Of a stretch of 64,000 bases of DNA, positions 26,805 through 36,029 are shown piece by piece. The notes below the pieces were generated by a model. That model was not told where the DNA came from. It ran no database searches and saw nothing but the letters and a program-made list of their open reading frames with translations. Position 1 is the stretch's first letter. Every line of letters begins with the position of its first letter. This stretch comes from Pigmentiphaga daeguensis. GTDB taxonomy: Bacteria; Pseudomonadota; Gammaproteobacteria; Burkholderiales; Burkholderiaceae_B. Location of the stretch: positions 22,704 through 86,703 of the forward strand of contig NZ_BAAAEN010000025.1 of the NCBI RefSeq assembly GCF_039523035.1, written 5' to 3'. A program made the translations under genes and the position numbers.

Positions 26805-27983
26805 ATGAGCAAGGACAGCCCCCTCCACGACACCCAGGCCGAATGGGTGCACGTCGAATTCCCCGAACAGGCCGCCTTCAAGTCGGTATACGGTTTCGCA
26901 GGCTCGCTCGGCACCATCCACCTCGAAGGCGTCCGCTACGTCCCCAAGGGCGTGAAATCGCGGACCCTGCTGGTCTTCATGCATCCGGCCACCACGCTGC
27001 AGCTGCTGCCCATGCCGCGCGCCCTGGCCGCCCGCGGCCTGCACGTGCTGTGCGCCGGCAGCCGGTATGCGCGCAACGACAGCGCCCTCATCATGGAGAA
27101 CGTGGCGGTGGACCTGGGCGCCTACATCCGCCATGCCCGCGAAACATGGGGCTACGAGAAGATCGTGCTGATGGGCTGGTCGGGCGGCGGCTCGCTTTCG
27201 CTGTTCTACCAGTCGCAGGCCGAACGGCCCACCATCACCCACACGCCGGCGGGCGATCCCTGCGCCATCACCACCGCCGGATTGATACCGGCCGACGCGA
27301 TGATCTTCCAGGCGGCGCACGTCTCGCGCGCCGTCACCTTCGCCGACTGGATCGACCCCAGCGTCGTCGACGAGAACGATCCCGATCGCCGGGACCCGGA
27401 GCTCGACCTCTACCACCCCGATCGCAAGCCGCCCTATTCGGCCGAATTCCTCGCGCGCTTCCGCGCCGCGCAGCTGGCCCGCATCCGCCGCCGCACGGCA
27501 TGGGTGAAGGAAACGCTGGAGACCTTGAAGAAGCGCGGCGGCAAGGAAATGGAGCGCGGTTTCGTCACCCACAGGACGATGGCCGAACCCCGATTCCTGG
27601 ATGGCGCCATCGACCCCAACGACCGCCCCATCGGCACCTGCTTCATGGGCGTGCCCGAGACCGCCAACAACGGCCCCATCGGGCTGGCGCGATTTTCCAC
27701 GCTGCGCTCGTGGCTGTCGCAATGGTCGCCGGACGACACCAACGCGCACGGCGAGAAATGCGCCGCCGGCATCCACGTGCCGCTGCTGGCGATCGAGCAT
27801 TCGGCCGACGACGCCGTGCCGCAGCCTCACACCCGCCGCATCTTCGACGCGGCGGCAAGCGCCGACAAGAGCATGGCCGTGATCCGGGGTGCCAACCACT
27901 ATTTCGTCGGCCAACCCGAACATCTGCAACAGGCGGGGGACCTATGCATGGACTGGCTTAGGCAGCGCGGACTGCTTGACTGA
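26805..27983 (+). CDS. Alpha/beta hydrolase
   Basis: 392 residues, cytoplasmic. Nucleophile elbow GWSGGG, acid in EHSADD and His in GANHYF. A large lid (residues about 175-290) rich in charged residues separates them. SD AGGGAG 12 nt upstream is weak in spacing. Together with the VOC protein and importer it suggests uptake and hydrolytic processing of an ester, amide or ring-fission product. Confidence 0.85.
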   Translation: MSKDSPLHDTQAEWVHVEFPEQAAFKSVYGFAGSLGTIHLEGVRYVPKGVKSRTLLVFMHPATTLQLLPMPRALAARGLHVLCAGSRYARNDSALIMENVAVDLGAYIRHARETWGYEKIVLMGWSGGGSLSLFYQSQAERPTITHTPAGDPCAITTAGLIPADAMIFQAAHVSRAVTFADWIDPSVVDENDPDRRDPELDLYHPDRKPPYSAEFLARFRAAQLARIRRRTAWVKETLETLKKRGGKEMERGFVTHRTMAEPRFLDGAIDPNDRPIGTCFMGVPETANNGPIGLARFSTLRSWLSQWSPDDTNAHGEKCAAGIHVPLLAIEHSADDAVPQPHTRRIFDAAASADKSMAVIRGANHYFVGQPEHLQQAGDLCMDWLRQRGLLD

Positions 27984-28005
27984 CCGGCGCGCCCTCCGCC
28001 GGTCG

Positions 28006-28026
28006 CAGGCCCGGGGCACGGGCCTG
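28006..28026. other. Strong intergenic hairpin before the porin gene
   Basis: CAGGCCCG and CGGGCCTG form an 8-bp stem with a GGGCA loop, 22 bp after the hydrolase stop. There is no U-tract, so it may be a weak terminator, an mRNA-stabilising end or a Rho-linked structure. The rest of the 163-bp gap shows nothing else I can name. Confidence 0.4.
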
Positions 28027-28146
28027 TCCTGACCGTCCGGCGCGCCACCACACCTGACGACGGGTTTCGCATCCGGACGCCCCCGCGCGCCTGGAGGACC
28101 CTGCTTTGCCCATCGCCAGGCCATCACCAACAAGAGGGGAGACACC

Positions 28147-29274
28147 ATGAAGACACGCATCGCGGCCTCCGCCGCGGCAGGCTGCGGACTGCTGGCAGCG
28201 GCCCTGGCCGGCACCGCCCAGGCCCAGACCAGCGTCACGCTGTACGGCATCATTTCCGAGGGCCTGTCCTACACCAATAACATCGGCGGCAAGAGCCTGA
28301 CCGAGCTCAAGGCCAACGTCATGCAGGTCTCGCGCTGGGGGCTGCGCGGCACCGAGGACCTGGGCGGCGGCACGCGCGCGCTGTTCAACCTGGAAAGCGG
28401 ATTCTCGCCCGACACCGGCACCTGGACCCAGGGCCGCCTGTTCGGCCGCACCGCCATCGTCGGCCTGGCCAACGACCGCTGGGGCCAGGTCACCATCGGC
28501 CGGCAGATGGACGCCATGTCGCAGACCCTGGTGGGCTACGAATCGGCCATCCAGTTCGCGTCGATCGGCACCCACATCGGCGACAACGACAACCTGTTCC
28601 CGGTGGCCCGCATCAGCAACTCGGTGCAGTACATGAACAAGTTTGGAGGATTCCAGTTCATCGGCGTCTACGGCGCCGCCGAGAAACCCGGTGACTCCAC
28701 CGACAACCGCAGCATCAGCGCCGGCCTGGGCTATATCCAGGGGCCCTGGTCGGTGGGCGTGGCCTACCACGACATGCGCCGGCCCAACAGCGCCACCAAC
28801 CCCAACGGCGCGATTTACGGCGACTGGGGCATCACCTCGCCCTTCGTCACCAGCCCTGGCGGCGCGGGCGTGAACCGCCAGTCCATGTACGGCGCGGGCG
28901 GATCCTACTCCATCACTCCCGCGCTGAAGGTCTCGGCCCTGTACACCCACAGCAAGTTCGACTACTTCGACAACAGCGACCTGAAGCTGTCGAACTACGA
29001 GGGCACGATCACCTACTTCATCAATCCCAGCACCCTGGTGGGCGCCGGCTATATCTTCACCGACGGCAAGTACAGCAGCAACGGCAACAAGCCCAAGTGG
29101 CACCAGCTGAATCTGGGCGTGGACTACTTCCTGTCCAAGCGCACCGACGTCTTCCTGGTGGGCATCTACCAGAAGGCCGCCGGCGACGCCCGCTACGCGC
29201 AGATCTTCAGCAACCTGCCGTCGGACTCGAAGACGCAGATGTCCGTCATCGCCGGCATACGGCACAAGTTCTGA
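28147..29274 (+). CDS. Gram-negative general porin
   Basis: 375 residues. Signal peptide 1-27 ending AQA/QT, then the beta-proteobacterial porin start SVTLYGIISEGLSY. Alternating beta strands fill the protein, which ends in an aromatic-terminated strand (SVIAGIRHKF), the BAM signal. The SD region AGGGGAG precedes the ATG. As the last gene in the importer set it may give outer-membrane passage to the same substrate. Confidence 0.95.
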   Translation: MKTRIAASAAAGCGLLAAALAGTAQAQTSVTLYGIISEGLSYTNNIGGKSLTELKANVMQVSRWGLRGTEDLGGGTRALFNLESGFSPDTGTWTQGRLFGRTAIVGLANDRWGQVTIGRQMDAMSQTLVGYESAIQFASIGTHIGDNDNLFPVARISNSVQYMNKFGGFQFIGVYGAAEKPGDSTDNRSISAGLGYIQGPWSVGVAYHDMRRPNSATNPNGAIYGDWGITSPFVTSPGGAGVNRQSMYGAGGSYSITPALKVSALYTHSKFDYFDNSDLKLSNYEGTITYFINPSTLVGAGYIFTDGKYSSNGNKPKWHQLNLGVDYFLSKRTDVFLVGIYQKAAGDARYAQIFSNLPSDSKTQMSVIAGIRHKF

Positions 29275-29304
29275 CGCGGCTTCCGCGCCGGCGCGGGTCC
29301 CGTC

Positions 29305-30288
29305 TCAGTTGGGCGGGATGTTGGCCATGCGCACCCAGTCGCGCCAGCGCACGATGTCCGCCGCGATGAAGGCGCCCATGTCGCGGGCGGGCAGGAAGCC
29401 CGCCTGCATGCCCTTGGCCTCCAGCGACTGCTTGACCTCGGGGTCCGCCATGGCCTTGCCCATCAGCGCGCTCACGGTTTCCACGATGGCGGGCGGCGTC
29501 CCGGCCGGGGCGGTCAGCCCCAGCCAGCCCTGCATTTCGTAGCCGGGAATGGCCTCGGCAATGGCGGGCACGTCGGGCAGTTGCGGCAGCCGGCGCGGGG
29601 TCGTGACCCCTATCGGCTTGAGCCGGTCGTTCTGCAGGGCGGAGGCGGCCGATAGCGCATCCAGGAACGCGAAATCGAACTGCTTGCCGATCAGGTCGGT
29701 GACGATCTGCGTCACGTTCTTGTAGGCGGCGCCTTCATAGACCACGCCCGCGGCGGCCTTCAGCATTTCCGCCGGCACCTGCGATGACGAGCTGTAATAG
29801 CCGAAGCTCATGCGTCCAGGGTGCGACTTCGCATGAGCAATGAGATCCTGCACCGTCCGGAACGGGCTTTCCTTGGGCACCATCAGCACCGAGCCGTAGG
29901 TGCCGAACCGGCCCACCGGTACGAAATCCTTGACCGGGTCGTAGCGCAGGTCCTTGTACAGGCTCAGGTTGGCGGCGTGGGTCGAATTGGTGGACAACAG
30001 GAAGGTGTAGCCGTCGGGCTTGGCCTCCTTGGCAGCCATGGTGCCGATCACGCCACCGGCGCCCGGGCGGTCGTCGACCACGACGGTGGCCTTGGGATAG
30101 ACCTTGGCGATATAGCCCGCGAACACGCGCGCGGAAAAATCGGCCGCGCCGCCCGCCGCCGACGGCACGATGATGGTGACCGGCCGGCTCGGCCAGTCGG
30201 ATGCCTGGGCATGCACGATGCCGGTCCAGGCTACCGCGCACGCCAGCAGACCCGCCGGCGCCAGGCGCCGGATGCTTCCGAAGTTCAT
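29305..30288 (-). CDS. Bug-family solute-binding protein
   Basis: 327 residues. Signal peptide about 1-29 (ending HAQA/SD). Family marks VPSAAGGAADFSARVF, DDRPGAGGVIG, and a variant central motif EGAAYKNVTQI where most paralogues have VPYKG. SD GAGGAG. It is 30 bp downstream of an alpha/beta hydrolase gene on the same strand, and both are divergent from a LysR gene. Confidence 0.92.
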   Translation of the reverse strand: MNFGSIRRLAPAGLLACAVAWTGIVHAQASDWPSRPVTIIVPSAAGGAADFSARVFAGYIAKVYPKATVVVDDRPGAGGVIGTMAAKEAKPDGYTFLLSTNSTHAANLSLYKDLRYDPVKDFVPVGRFGTYGSVLMVPKESPFRTVQDLIAHAKSHPGRMSFGYYSSSSQVPAEMLKAAAGVVYEGAAYKNVTQIVTDLIGKQFDFAFLDALSAASALQNDRLKPIGVTTPRRLPQLPDVPAIAEAIPGYEMQGWLGLTAPAGTPPAIVETVSALMGKAMADPEVKQSLEAKGMQAGFLPARDMGAFIAADIVRWRDWVRMANIPPN

Positions 30289-30318
30289 GTTTGTCTCCTC
30301 GTTCTTTGTTGTTTCCCG

Positions 30319-31077
30319 TCAGGGTTGGGTTGCGCGAAGGTGCCGCGCCAGAAACGTGTCCAGCGCCTCGTTGTAGGCGCCGGCGCAGTCCACCATGGGG
30401 GTATGGCCGCCCGGCAGCAGGACCAGTTCGGCGCCCGGAATCAGCGCTGCCAGCCGCTGCGCATCGGCCACGCGGCGACGCCGGTCCAGTTCCCCGTGCG
30501 CGATCAGCACCGGGCAGCGGAGCTCGCCCAGACCATGGCTCAGGTCTATCCGGCGCAGCCCCTCGACGGCTTCGAGCAGCGCTTCGGCCGGCAGCTCGCC
30601 CAGGTAGCGTTCGAGCTCCCGCATCAGGGCGGGCGGCGGCTCGTGCGCGAAGCAAGCTTGCAGGAAGGCGCGCCGCGTCTGCGGGGTCCATTGGTGGCGT
30701 ATCCGTTCGGGCAGCGAGTTGTCGCCGTGGTCCCGCGTGTGCGGACCCGTGTTGGAGATGACCAGCGCCTGTACGGCGGACGGACGGGCCAGGGCCGTCA
30801 GCAGCGCGATCACCCCGCCCAGCGAGTGTCCCAGCAAGACCGTCGGCGCGGTACGCGGCGTCAGCGCATCGGCCAGCCGCCGCGCGGCCGCCGGCGGCGT
30901 GAACGGTCCCGCCCCCCGCATCCAATCCACTTCATGCAGCGCGCAGCCGGGGGCCGCGACCTGGCCGTAGATCCTTGGACTGCATCCGCCCCCGGCCAGG
31001 GCAAGGACGAGCGGGCCGGGGTGCTGGACGACGTGCGGCGCAATGAGCGGTTCGTCGGGTCGATCTGCATGATTCAT
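30319..31077 (-). CDS. Alpha/beta hydrolase
   Basis: 252 residues. Oxyanion turn LAGGGCSPRIY, nucleophile GHSLGG, acid HGELD and His GGHTPM. A normal small-lid hydrolase such as an esterase, lactonase or C-C hydrolase. It forms a two-gene unit with the Bug protein. Confidence 0.88.
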   Translation of the reverse strand: MNHADRPDEPLIAPHVVQHPGPLVLALAGGGCSPRIYGQVAAPGCALHEVDWMRGAGPFTPPAAARRLADALTPRTAPTVLLGHSLGGVIALLTALARPSAVQALVISNTGPHTRDHGDNSLPERIRHQWTPQTRRAFLQACFAHEPPPALMRELERYLGELPAEALLEAVEGLRRIDLSHGLGELRCPVLIAHGELDRRRRVADAQRLAALIPGAELVLLPGGHTPMVDCAGAYNEALDTFLARHLRATQP

Positions 31078-31121
31078 CCGGCGATCATAGGCTCGTCCGC
31101 GTCATCCAAAAATTGAATAAT

Positions 31122-31135
31122 ATTGATCGAACAAT
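31122..31135. promoter_or_regulatory. Possible LysR site between hydrolase and lysR
   Basis: ATTG-ATCGAA-CAAT lies in an AT-rich stretch (31108-31145) between the divergent genes, with extra ATTG half-sites beside it. The arms are short, so this is tentative. Confidence 0.3.
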
Positions 31136-31152
31136 AACCATATGGAATCGAC

Positions 31153-32064
31153 ATGCTGGCAGAGATCCCCATCGCCCAGTTGCGCGTTTTCCTGCACGTG
31201 CTGGATGCGAAGAGTTATCGTGTCGCCGCCGACAAGGTCCTGCGCAGCCAACCCGCCGTCTCCAAGATCATCCAGCTGCTGGAGGAAAAACTGGGCGCGC
31301 CGCTGTTCGAGGCCGACCGCCGCACCATACCCACCCCCTTCGGCAAGGTGTGCGAGCCCCTGGCCAGGGAACTGGTCAAGCACCACGACCGCATCGTCGA
31401 GACACTGCTGTCGCAATCGCGCCAGCACGCGGGCACGCTCACGCTGGCCTCCATAGGCAGCTTCGCCACCAACTGGGTGCCGGCGCTGATCAAGGATTTC
31501 ATCGGCCGGCATCCCGGCGCGGCGGTCCGGCTGATCGACGACAACTCCGAGAACATCCACCGCATGGTGCTGTCGGGCGAAGTCGACTTCGGCCTGTCCA
31601 GCGAGATCTCGATCACGCCCGGCCTGGACTTCATCCCGCTCATGACGGACGCGTTCGGCCTGGTCTGCCACGCCAGCCATCCGCTGGCCCGGCGCAGCCG
31701 GCTGGACTGGTCCGTGCTGGCCGACCTGCCCTTGATCGGCACCACCGCCCACCGCGAGCTGAACGGCACCCCCGAGGCGAAGTGGCTGGACAGCTGCTGG
31801 TTCCACGTCTCCAACATGATGACGCTGTCGGCCATGCTGTCCAGCCAGGTGGGCGTCACCATCCTGCCCCGGCTGGCGGTGCCGGCCTTCGCGAAGGACC
31901 TGTGCTTCGTGCCGCTGGTCCGCCCCGGCCGCCATCGGCGGATCGGCATCGTGAAGGTGAAGTCGCAATCCCTGCCGCCGCTGGCGCAGGCGATGGAGCA
32001 GGAACTGATGGCCTATGCCGCCCTGCACGGCAACGTCCGGCCGAAGGCGGCGCGCCGGCGCTAA
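31153..32064 (+). CDS. LysR-family transcriptional regulator
   Basis: 303 residues. HTH: LRVFLHVLDAKSYRVAADKVLRSQPAVSKIIQLLEEKL. The effector domain (TLTLASIGSFATNWVPALI, VDFGLSSEI) resembles the CynR/GltC-like group. It is divergent from the hydrolase-Bug pair and is its probable regulator. Its end is convergent with lacI, 6 bp apart. Confidence 0.92.
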   Translation: MLAEIPIAQLRVFLHVLDAKSYRVAADKVLRSQPAVSKIIQLLEEKLGAPLFEADRRTIPTPFGKVCEPLARELVKHHDRIVETLLSQSRQHAGTLTLASIGSFATNWVPALIKDFIGRHPGAAVRLIDDNSENIHRMVLSGEVDFGLSSEISITPGLDFIPLMTDAFGLVCHASHPLARRSRLDWSVLADLPLIGTTAHRELNGTPEAKWLDSCWFHVSNMMTLSAMLSSQVGVTILPRLAVPAFAKDLCFVPLVRPGRHRRIGIVKVKSQSLPPLAQAMEQELMAYAALHGNVRPKAARRR

Positions 32065-32070
32065 GCGCCT

Positions 32071-33114
32071 TCATCTGCGCGGACCCGCGGAACCTCGCGC
32101 GATCAGTTCGGGCCGGATGCGCAGCTTGCGCGGCGCGGACGCGGGTTCGCCGGGCCGCGCCTGGGCGGCGATGCGCGCAAAAACCAGTTCGGCCGTGGAT
32201 GCCGCGAGAGCCTCGATGGGCAGGCGCACCGCCGCCAGCTGCGGCGTCGTCAGTTCGTACCACTTGGGATCGCCGTAGCCCACCACCGAGATGTCCGACG
32301 GGATGGACAGGCCATGCTCGCGTATGACCGCCAGCGCGACGATGGTCAGCTCGGAACTGCCGATGACCACCGCCGTGGGCCGCTGCCGCGCGGCCAGCAG
32401 CCGGCGCATGGCATCGGCGCCGTACTCCTGGCGCGGTGGCACCTGCACGATGAGTTCCGGGTCCGCTTCCAGCCCCGCCTCGGCATGCGCCTTCACGAAG
32501 CCGCGCAGGCGGTCGCGCCCCGGCTTGATGCGCGCGTATCCGCCCACGTAGCCGATGCGCCGGTGGCCCAGCGCCAGCAGGTGGGCCGCCGCGTCATGCG
32601 CCGCCGCGGCATCGTCCATCGCCACCACGTCGGTGGCCAGCGCCGCGACGCTGCGTATCAGTTGCACCGCGGGCGTGCCGGCCAGCAGTTCGACCGTGCG
32701 GGGCAGGGGCGCCGGCGAAGGCGTGATGACGATCCCGGCGGCGCGGGCCTGGATCAGCGCCTGGACTTCGCCGCACTCGGCGTCGGGATCGTCCTCGGTG
32801 ATCGCCAGCACCATCTGGAAGCCCGCGTCCCGGCAGCGCTCCGCCAGGCGCTTGGCGATCGCGCTGTAGAAATCGTTCTGGATGTCGGGGATGACCAGCC
32901 CCACCAGCGGACTGGCGCCGCCGCGCAGGATGCGCCCCGAGGCGTTCAGCACGTAGCCCAGTTCCCGCGCCACCTGCCGCACCCGCGCCTTGGTGTCGTC
33001 GCTGAGCTTGGGATGATCGTTCAGCGCGCGCGAGACGGTGGTGTGCGAAATGCCCAGCGCGGCGGCGATGTCCTTGATGGTGACGGGACCGTGGGCGGGC
33101 TTGGAACTGGCCAT
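32071..33114 (-). CDS. LacI-family transcriptional regulator
   Basis: 347 residues. HTH VTIKDIAAALGISHTTVSRALNDHPKLSDDTKARV with the hinge helix VLNASGRILRGG; the ASGRIL text replaces the typical NA.AR.L. The periplasmic-binding-like core starts LVGLVIPDIQNDFY. The start at 33114 has AGGAAG upstream; the longer frame adds no homology. It is the last gene of the leftward Bug/leuDC-like/panE-like/tarD-like run. A perfect palindrome with a central CG, the LacI operator style, lies at the head of that run. Confidence 0.92.
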   Translation of the reverse strand: MASSKPAHGPVTIKDIAAALGISHTTVSRALNDHPKLSDDTKARVRQVARELGYVLNASGRILRGGASPLVGLVIPDIQNDFYSAIAKRLAERCRDAGFQMVLAITEDDPDAECGEVQALIQARAAGIVITPSPAPLPRTVELLAGTPAVQLIRSVAALATDVVAMDDAAAAHDAAAHLLALGHRRIGYVGGYARIKPGRDRLRGFVKAHAEAGLEADPELIVQVPPRQEYGADAMRRLLAARQRPTAVVIGSSELTIVALAVIREHGLSIPSDISVVGYGDPKWYELTTPQLAAVRLPIEALAASTAELVFARIAAQARPGEPASAPRKLRIRPELIARGSAGPRR

Positions 33115-33196
33115 GGGCTTCCTGTGGGCATCCGGTGCCCAGAGTGTACCCGTCCGCCTGTCCGCGCGCGGGCAGGCGGCCACCCCAGGCGCGCGG

Positions 33197-34210
33197 CTAT
33201 TGCACGCTGATGCCGGCGTCCTTGACGATGCGCGCCCACTTGGCGAGATCCTCCTTGATCACGCCGGCGAAGGCCTGCGGCGTGTCGCCGATGGGTTCGC
33301 CGCCCAGTTCCTGGAAACGGCGCCGCACGTCGTCGGCCTGCAGGATGCGCGCCAGTTCGGCATGCAGCTTATCGATGACGGGCGCGGGCGTGCGGGCCGG
33401 CGCCAGGATGCCGTACCACGACGAGACATCGAAGCCGGGCACGCCGCCCTCGGCCACGGTGGGAATGTCGGGCGCCCCGGCCGCGCGCTTGCCCGAGGTC
33501 ATCGCGATGGCCTTGAGCTTGCCGCTCTTGATGAAGGGGTCCGCGGTGGCCAGCGCCGTCACCAGCAGCGGCACCTGTCCGCCCACCACGTCCGTGACCG
33601 CCTGCCCGCCGCCCTTGTAGGCCACGTGCGACATGCGTATGCCCGTGCGCGACTTCAGCAGTTCGCCCGCCAGGTGGCCGGTGCTGCCCAATCCCGCGGA
33701 CGAGAAATCCAGGTCGGCGTCGGCGCGCCTGCCCAGGGCCACGAGCTCGGACAGCGTGGAGGCCTTCAGCTGCGGATTGGCGACGATGATCAGCGGCACC
33801 AGCACCACCCGCGACACTGGCGCGAGGTCGCGCTCGACGTTGAACGGCAGCTTCTCGTACAGGCTGGGATTGATCACCATGGTGCCGTCGGCGGCGAACA
33901 GCAGCGTGTAGCCGTCCGGCTCGGCCTTGGCGACGATGTCCGTGCCGATGTTGCCGTTGGCGCCGGGCCGGTTCTCGACCACGACCTGCTGGCCGAAGGC
34001 GGTGGAGAGTTTCTGGCCCACCAGCCGCGCGAACACGTCGCTGGTGCCGCCCACCGCGAACGGCACGATCAGGCGGATGGGCTTGTCGGGATAGCGGGCG
34101 GCGGGCTGGGCGGACGCCGGTCCGGGATTTGCCAGCAGCAGGGCGGAAAGCAGGCTGGCGGCAAGCGCGAGGCGCCGCCCGCGGCCGCATCGTTGGGTAT
34201 CGGGGTCCAT
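33197..34210 (-). CDS. Bug-family solute-binding protein
   Basis: 337 residues from the ATG at 34210; another ATG at 34216 is only 2-3 nt from the SD GAGGAG, so 34210 (about 8 nt) is preferred. Signal peptide ending ASAQP at about residue 35. Marks: VPFAVGGTSDVFARLV, ENRPGANGNIG, VAYKGGGQAV. Located between the leuD-like gene and lacI, it is the likely receptor for the hydroxy-acid degraded by this operon. Confidence 0.92.
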   Translation of the reverse strand: MDPDTQRCGRGRRLALAASLLSALLLANPGPASAQPAARYPDKPIRLIVPFAVGGTSDVFARLVGQKLSTAFGQQVVVENRPGANGNIGTDIVAKAEPDGYTLLFAADGTMVINPSLYEKLPFNVERDLAPVSRVVLVPLIIVANPQLKASTLSELVALGRRADADLDFSSAGLGSTGHLAGELLKSRTGIRMSHVAYKGGGQAVTDVVGGQVPLLVTALATADPFIKSGKLKAIAMTSGKRAAGAPDIPTVAEGGVPGFDVSSWYGILAPARTPAPVIDKLHAELARILQADDVRRRFQELGGEPIGDTPQAFAGVIKEDLAKWARIVKDAGISVQ

Positions 34211-34250
34211 ATGCATGTCTCCTCTGGCGTCTGTGCGCCTTGATGGTGAG

Positions 34251-34754
34251 TCAGTCCGGACCGGTCTCGGCCAGTCGCCGCCTGACGTATTCCACCAGCC
34301 CGCCCTGCCGGATCATGTCGGCCAGGAAGGGCGGATGGACGGGAAACGGGTAGGCGCGCGCCCCCAGCCAGACCTGTCCGCCGTCCAGGTCCACCCGGAT
34401 CGCGTCGCCTTCGCGGGCGTCGCGGACCGCGTCCGGGCAGGCCACCAGCGGCAGCCCGTTGTTGAGCGCGTTGCGAAAAAAGATGCGGGCGAAGCTCTCG
34501 GCCACGATGCACGAGATGCCTGCCGCCTGCAGCGCCAGCACCGCATGCTCGCGCGAGGAACCACAGCCGAAGTTGCGGCCCGCGACCAGCACGTCGCCGG
34601 GCCGGACCCGTGCGGCGAATCCGGGGTCCAGCGGTTCCATGCAATGGCGGGCCAGCACTTCCGGACGATGCGAGGTCAGGTAGATGGCGGGAATGATCAC
34701 GTCGGTGTCGATATCGTCGCCGAAACGGCGCACCGTTGCGCTGGCTTGCGTCAC
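34251..34754 (-). CDS. Aconitase-superfamily small subunit (LeuD-like)
   Basis: 167 residues from a GTG with GGAGG 4 nt upstream, overlapping the large-subunit stop by 4 bp (GTGA). It has the swivel-domain marks DDIDTDVIIP, AGRNFGCGSSREHA and FARIFFRNALNNGLP. The short length (about 165) is of the LeuD2/archaeal homoaconitase type, not the 200-residue leucine-pathway LeuD. It forms the dehydratase with the upstream gene. Confidence 0.92.
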   Translation of the reverse strand: MTQASATVRRFGDDIDTDVIIPAIYLTSHRPEVLARHCMEPLDPGFAARVRPGDVLVAGRNFGCGSSREHAVLALQAAGISCIVAESFARIFFRNALNNGLPLVACPDAVRDAREGDAIRVDLDGGQVWLGARAYPFPVHPPFLADMIRQGGLVEYVRRRLAETGPD

Positions 34755-36010
34755 AACGCCTCCGGATGGATGAGTTCGCCCGCCACGGCGCTGGCCGCCG
34801 CGACGTGGGCGTTGGCCAGGTAGACCTGGGAACCCGGATCCCCCATGCGGCCGCGGTAGTTGCGGTTGGTGGTCGCCACACAGACCTGGCCTTCGGCCAG
34901 CACGCCCGTGCTCAGCCCGGCGCAGGCGCCGCAGGTCGAGGGCGACACCAGCGCGCCGGCCTCGGCGAAGATATCGATCAGCCCCTCGGCCAATGCCTGC
35001 CGATAGATGTCCCGCGTGGCCGGCACGACCACGCAGCGCACGCCGCGCGCCACCTTGCGTCCGCGCAGGATGGCCGCGGCCTGGCGCAGGTCGGTCAGGG
35101 TACCGTTGGCGCAGTTGCCGATGTAGGCCTGGTCCACCCGCACGCCGCGCACCTCGGCCACGGGTGCCACGTTGCCTGGCGAGTAGGGCTTGGCGCACAG
35201 GACCGGCAGCGTCTCCAGCGCCACCTGCAGGCGGCCGGCATAGTCGGCGTCCGCGTCCCCGTGCTCGATCATGCCTGCGCCGCCGGTTGCGCGCCGTGCC
35301 CATGCCCGCGTCGTGTCGTCGGGCGGCACGATGCAGGTCTTGGCGCCGGCTTCCACCGCCATGTTGCACAAGGCCATGCGCTCGTCCATGGTCACTCCGC
35401 CCATGCCGGGGCCGCCGAACTCCATGCTTTGGTAAGCCGCCCCGTCCACGCCCAGGCGCTGGAGCAGGTGCAGGATCAGGTCCTTGCCGGTCACATAGGG
35501 CTGCCGCTCGCCGCGGAACTCGATGCGCAGCGTGGCCGGAACGGTGAACCACAGCTCGCCCATCGCCAGCGCCGCCGCGATGTCGGTGGAACCCATGCCT
35601 ATGCCGATCGCCCCGAAGGCGCCATAGGTGCAGGTATGGGAATCGCCGCCGACGATCAGGTCGCCGGGCCGCACCAGCCCCAGCTCGGGAAGCAGGGTGT
35701 GCTCGATCCCGCCCGTGCCGATGTCGTAGTGGTGCCGCACGCCGTGCTCGTCGGCGAAACGCTGGAGCGACCGCAGCGCGCGCGCCGAGGCCACGTCCTT
35801 GGGCGGCGCGAAATGATCGCCCACCAGCACCGCCAGGTCCGGTTCGCGCAGCCGCGCCACGCCCATCTGCGCCAGCCGCTCGAAGGCGATCGGCCCGCTG
35901 ACGTCGTTCAACAGCGCGCGGTCGATCCGGGCCGTCACGATCTCGCCGGGGCGCACCCGGTCGCGCCCGGCGTGGCGGGCGAAGATCTTCTCGGTGGCGG
36001 TCATGCCCAT
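34751..36010 (-). CDS. Aconitase-superfamily large subunit (LeuC/dimethylmalate-dehydratase-like)
   Basis: 419 residues, the short LeuC type. The [4Fe-4S] cysteines are in YIGNCANG and TCGACAG; VGGDSHTCTYGAFGAIGIGMGSTD and TNRNYRGRMGDP are substrate and cluster loops. SD GGGAG 6 nt before the ATG. With LeuD it should hydrate or dehydrate a 2-methylmalate, dimethylmalate, isopropylmalate or similar. The catabolic context with tarD-like and LacI genes argues against leucine synthesis. Confidence 0.92.
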   Translation of the reverse strand: MGMTATEKIFARHAGRDRVRPGEIVTARIDRALLNDVSGPIAFERLAQMGVARLREPDLAVLVGDHFAPPKDVASARALRSLQRFADEHGVRHHYDIGTGGIEHTLLPELGLVRPGDLIVGGDSHTCTYGAFGAIGIGMGSTDIAAALAMGELWFTVPATLRIEFRGERQPYVTGKDLILHLLQRLGVDGAAYQSMEFGGPGMGGVTMDERMALCNMAVEAGAKTCIVPPDDTTRAWARRATGGAGMIEHGDADADYAGRLQVALETLPVLCAKPYSPGNVAPVAEVRGVRVDQAYIGNCANGTLTDLRQAAAILRGRKVARGVRCVVVPATRDIYRQALAEGLIDIFAEAGALVSPSTCGACAGLSTGVLAEGQVCVATTNRNYRGRMGDPGSQVYLANAHVAAASAVAGELIHPEAL

Positions 36011-36029
36011 GGGCGGCTCCCGGATGCCA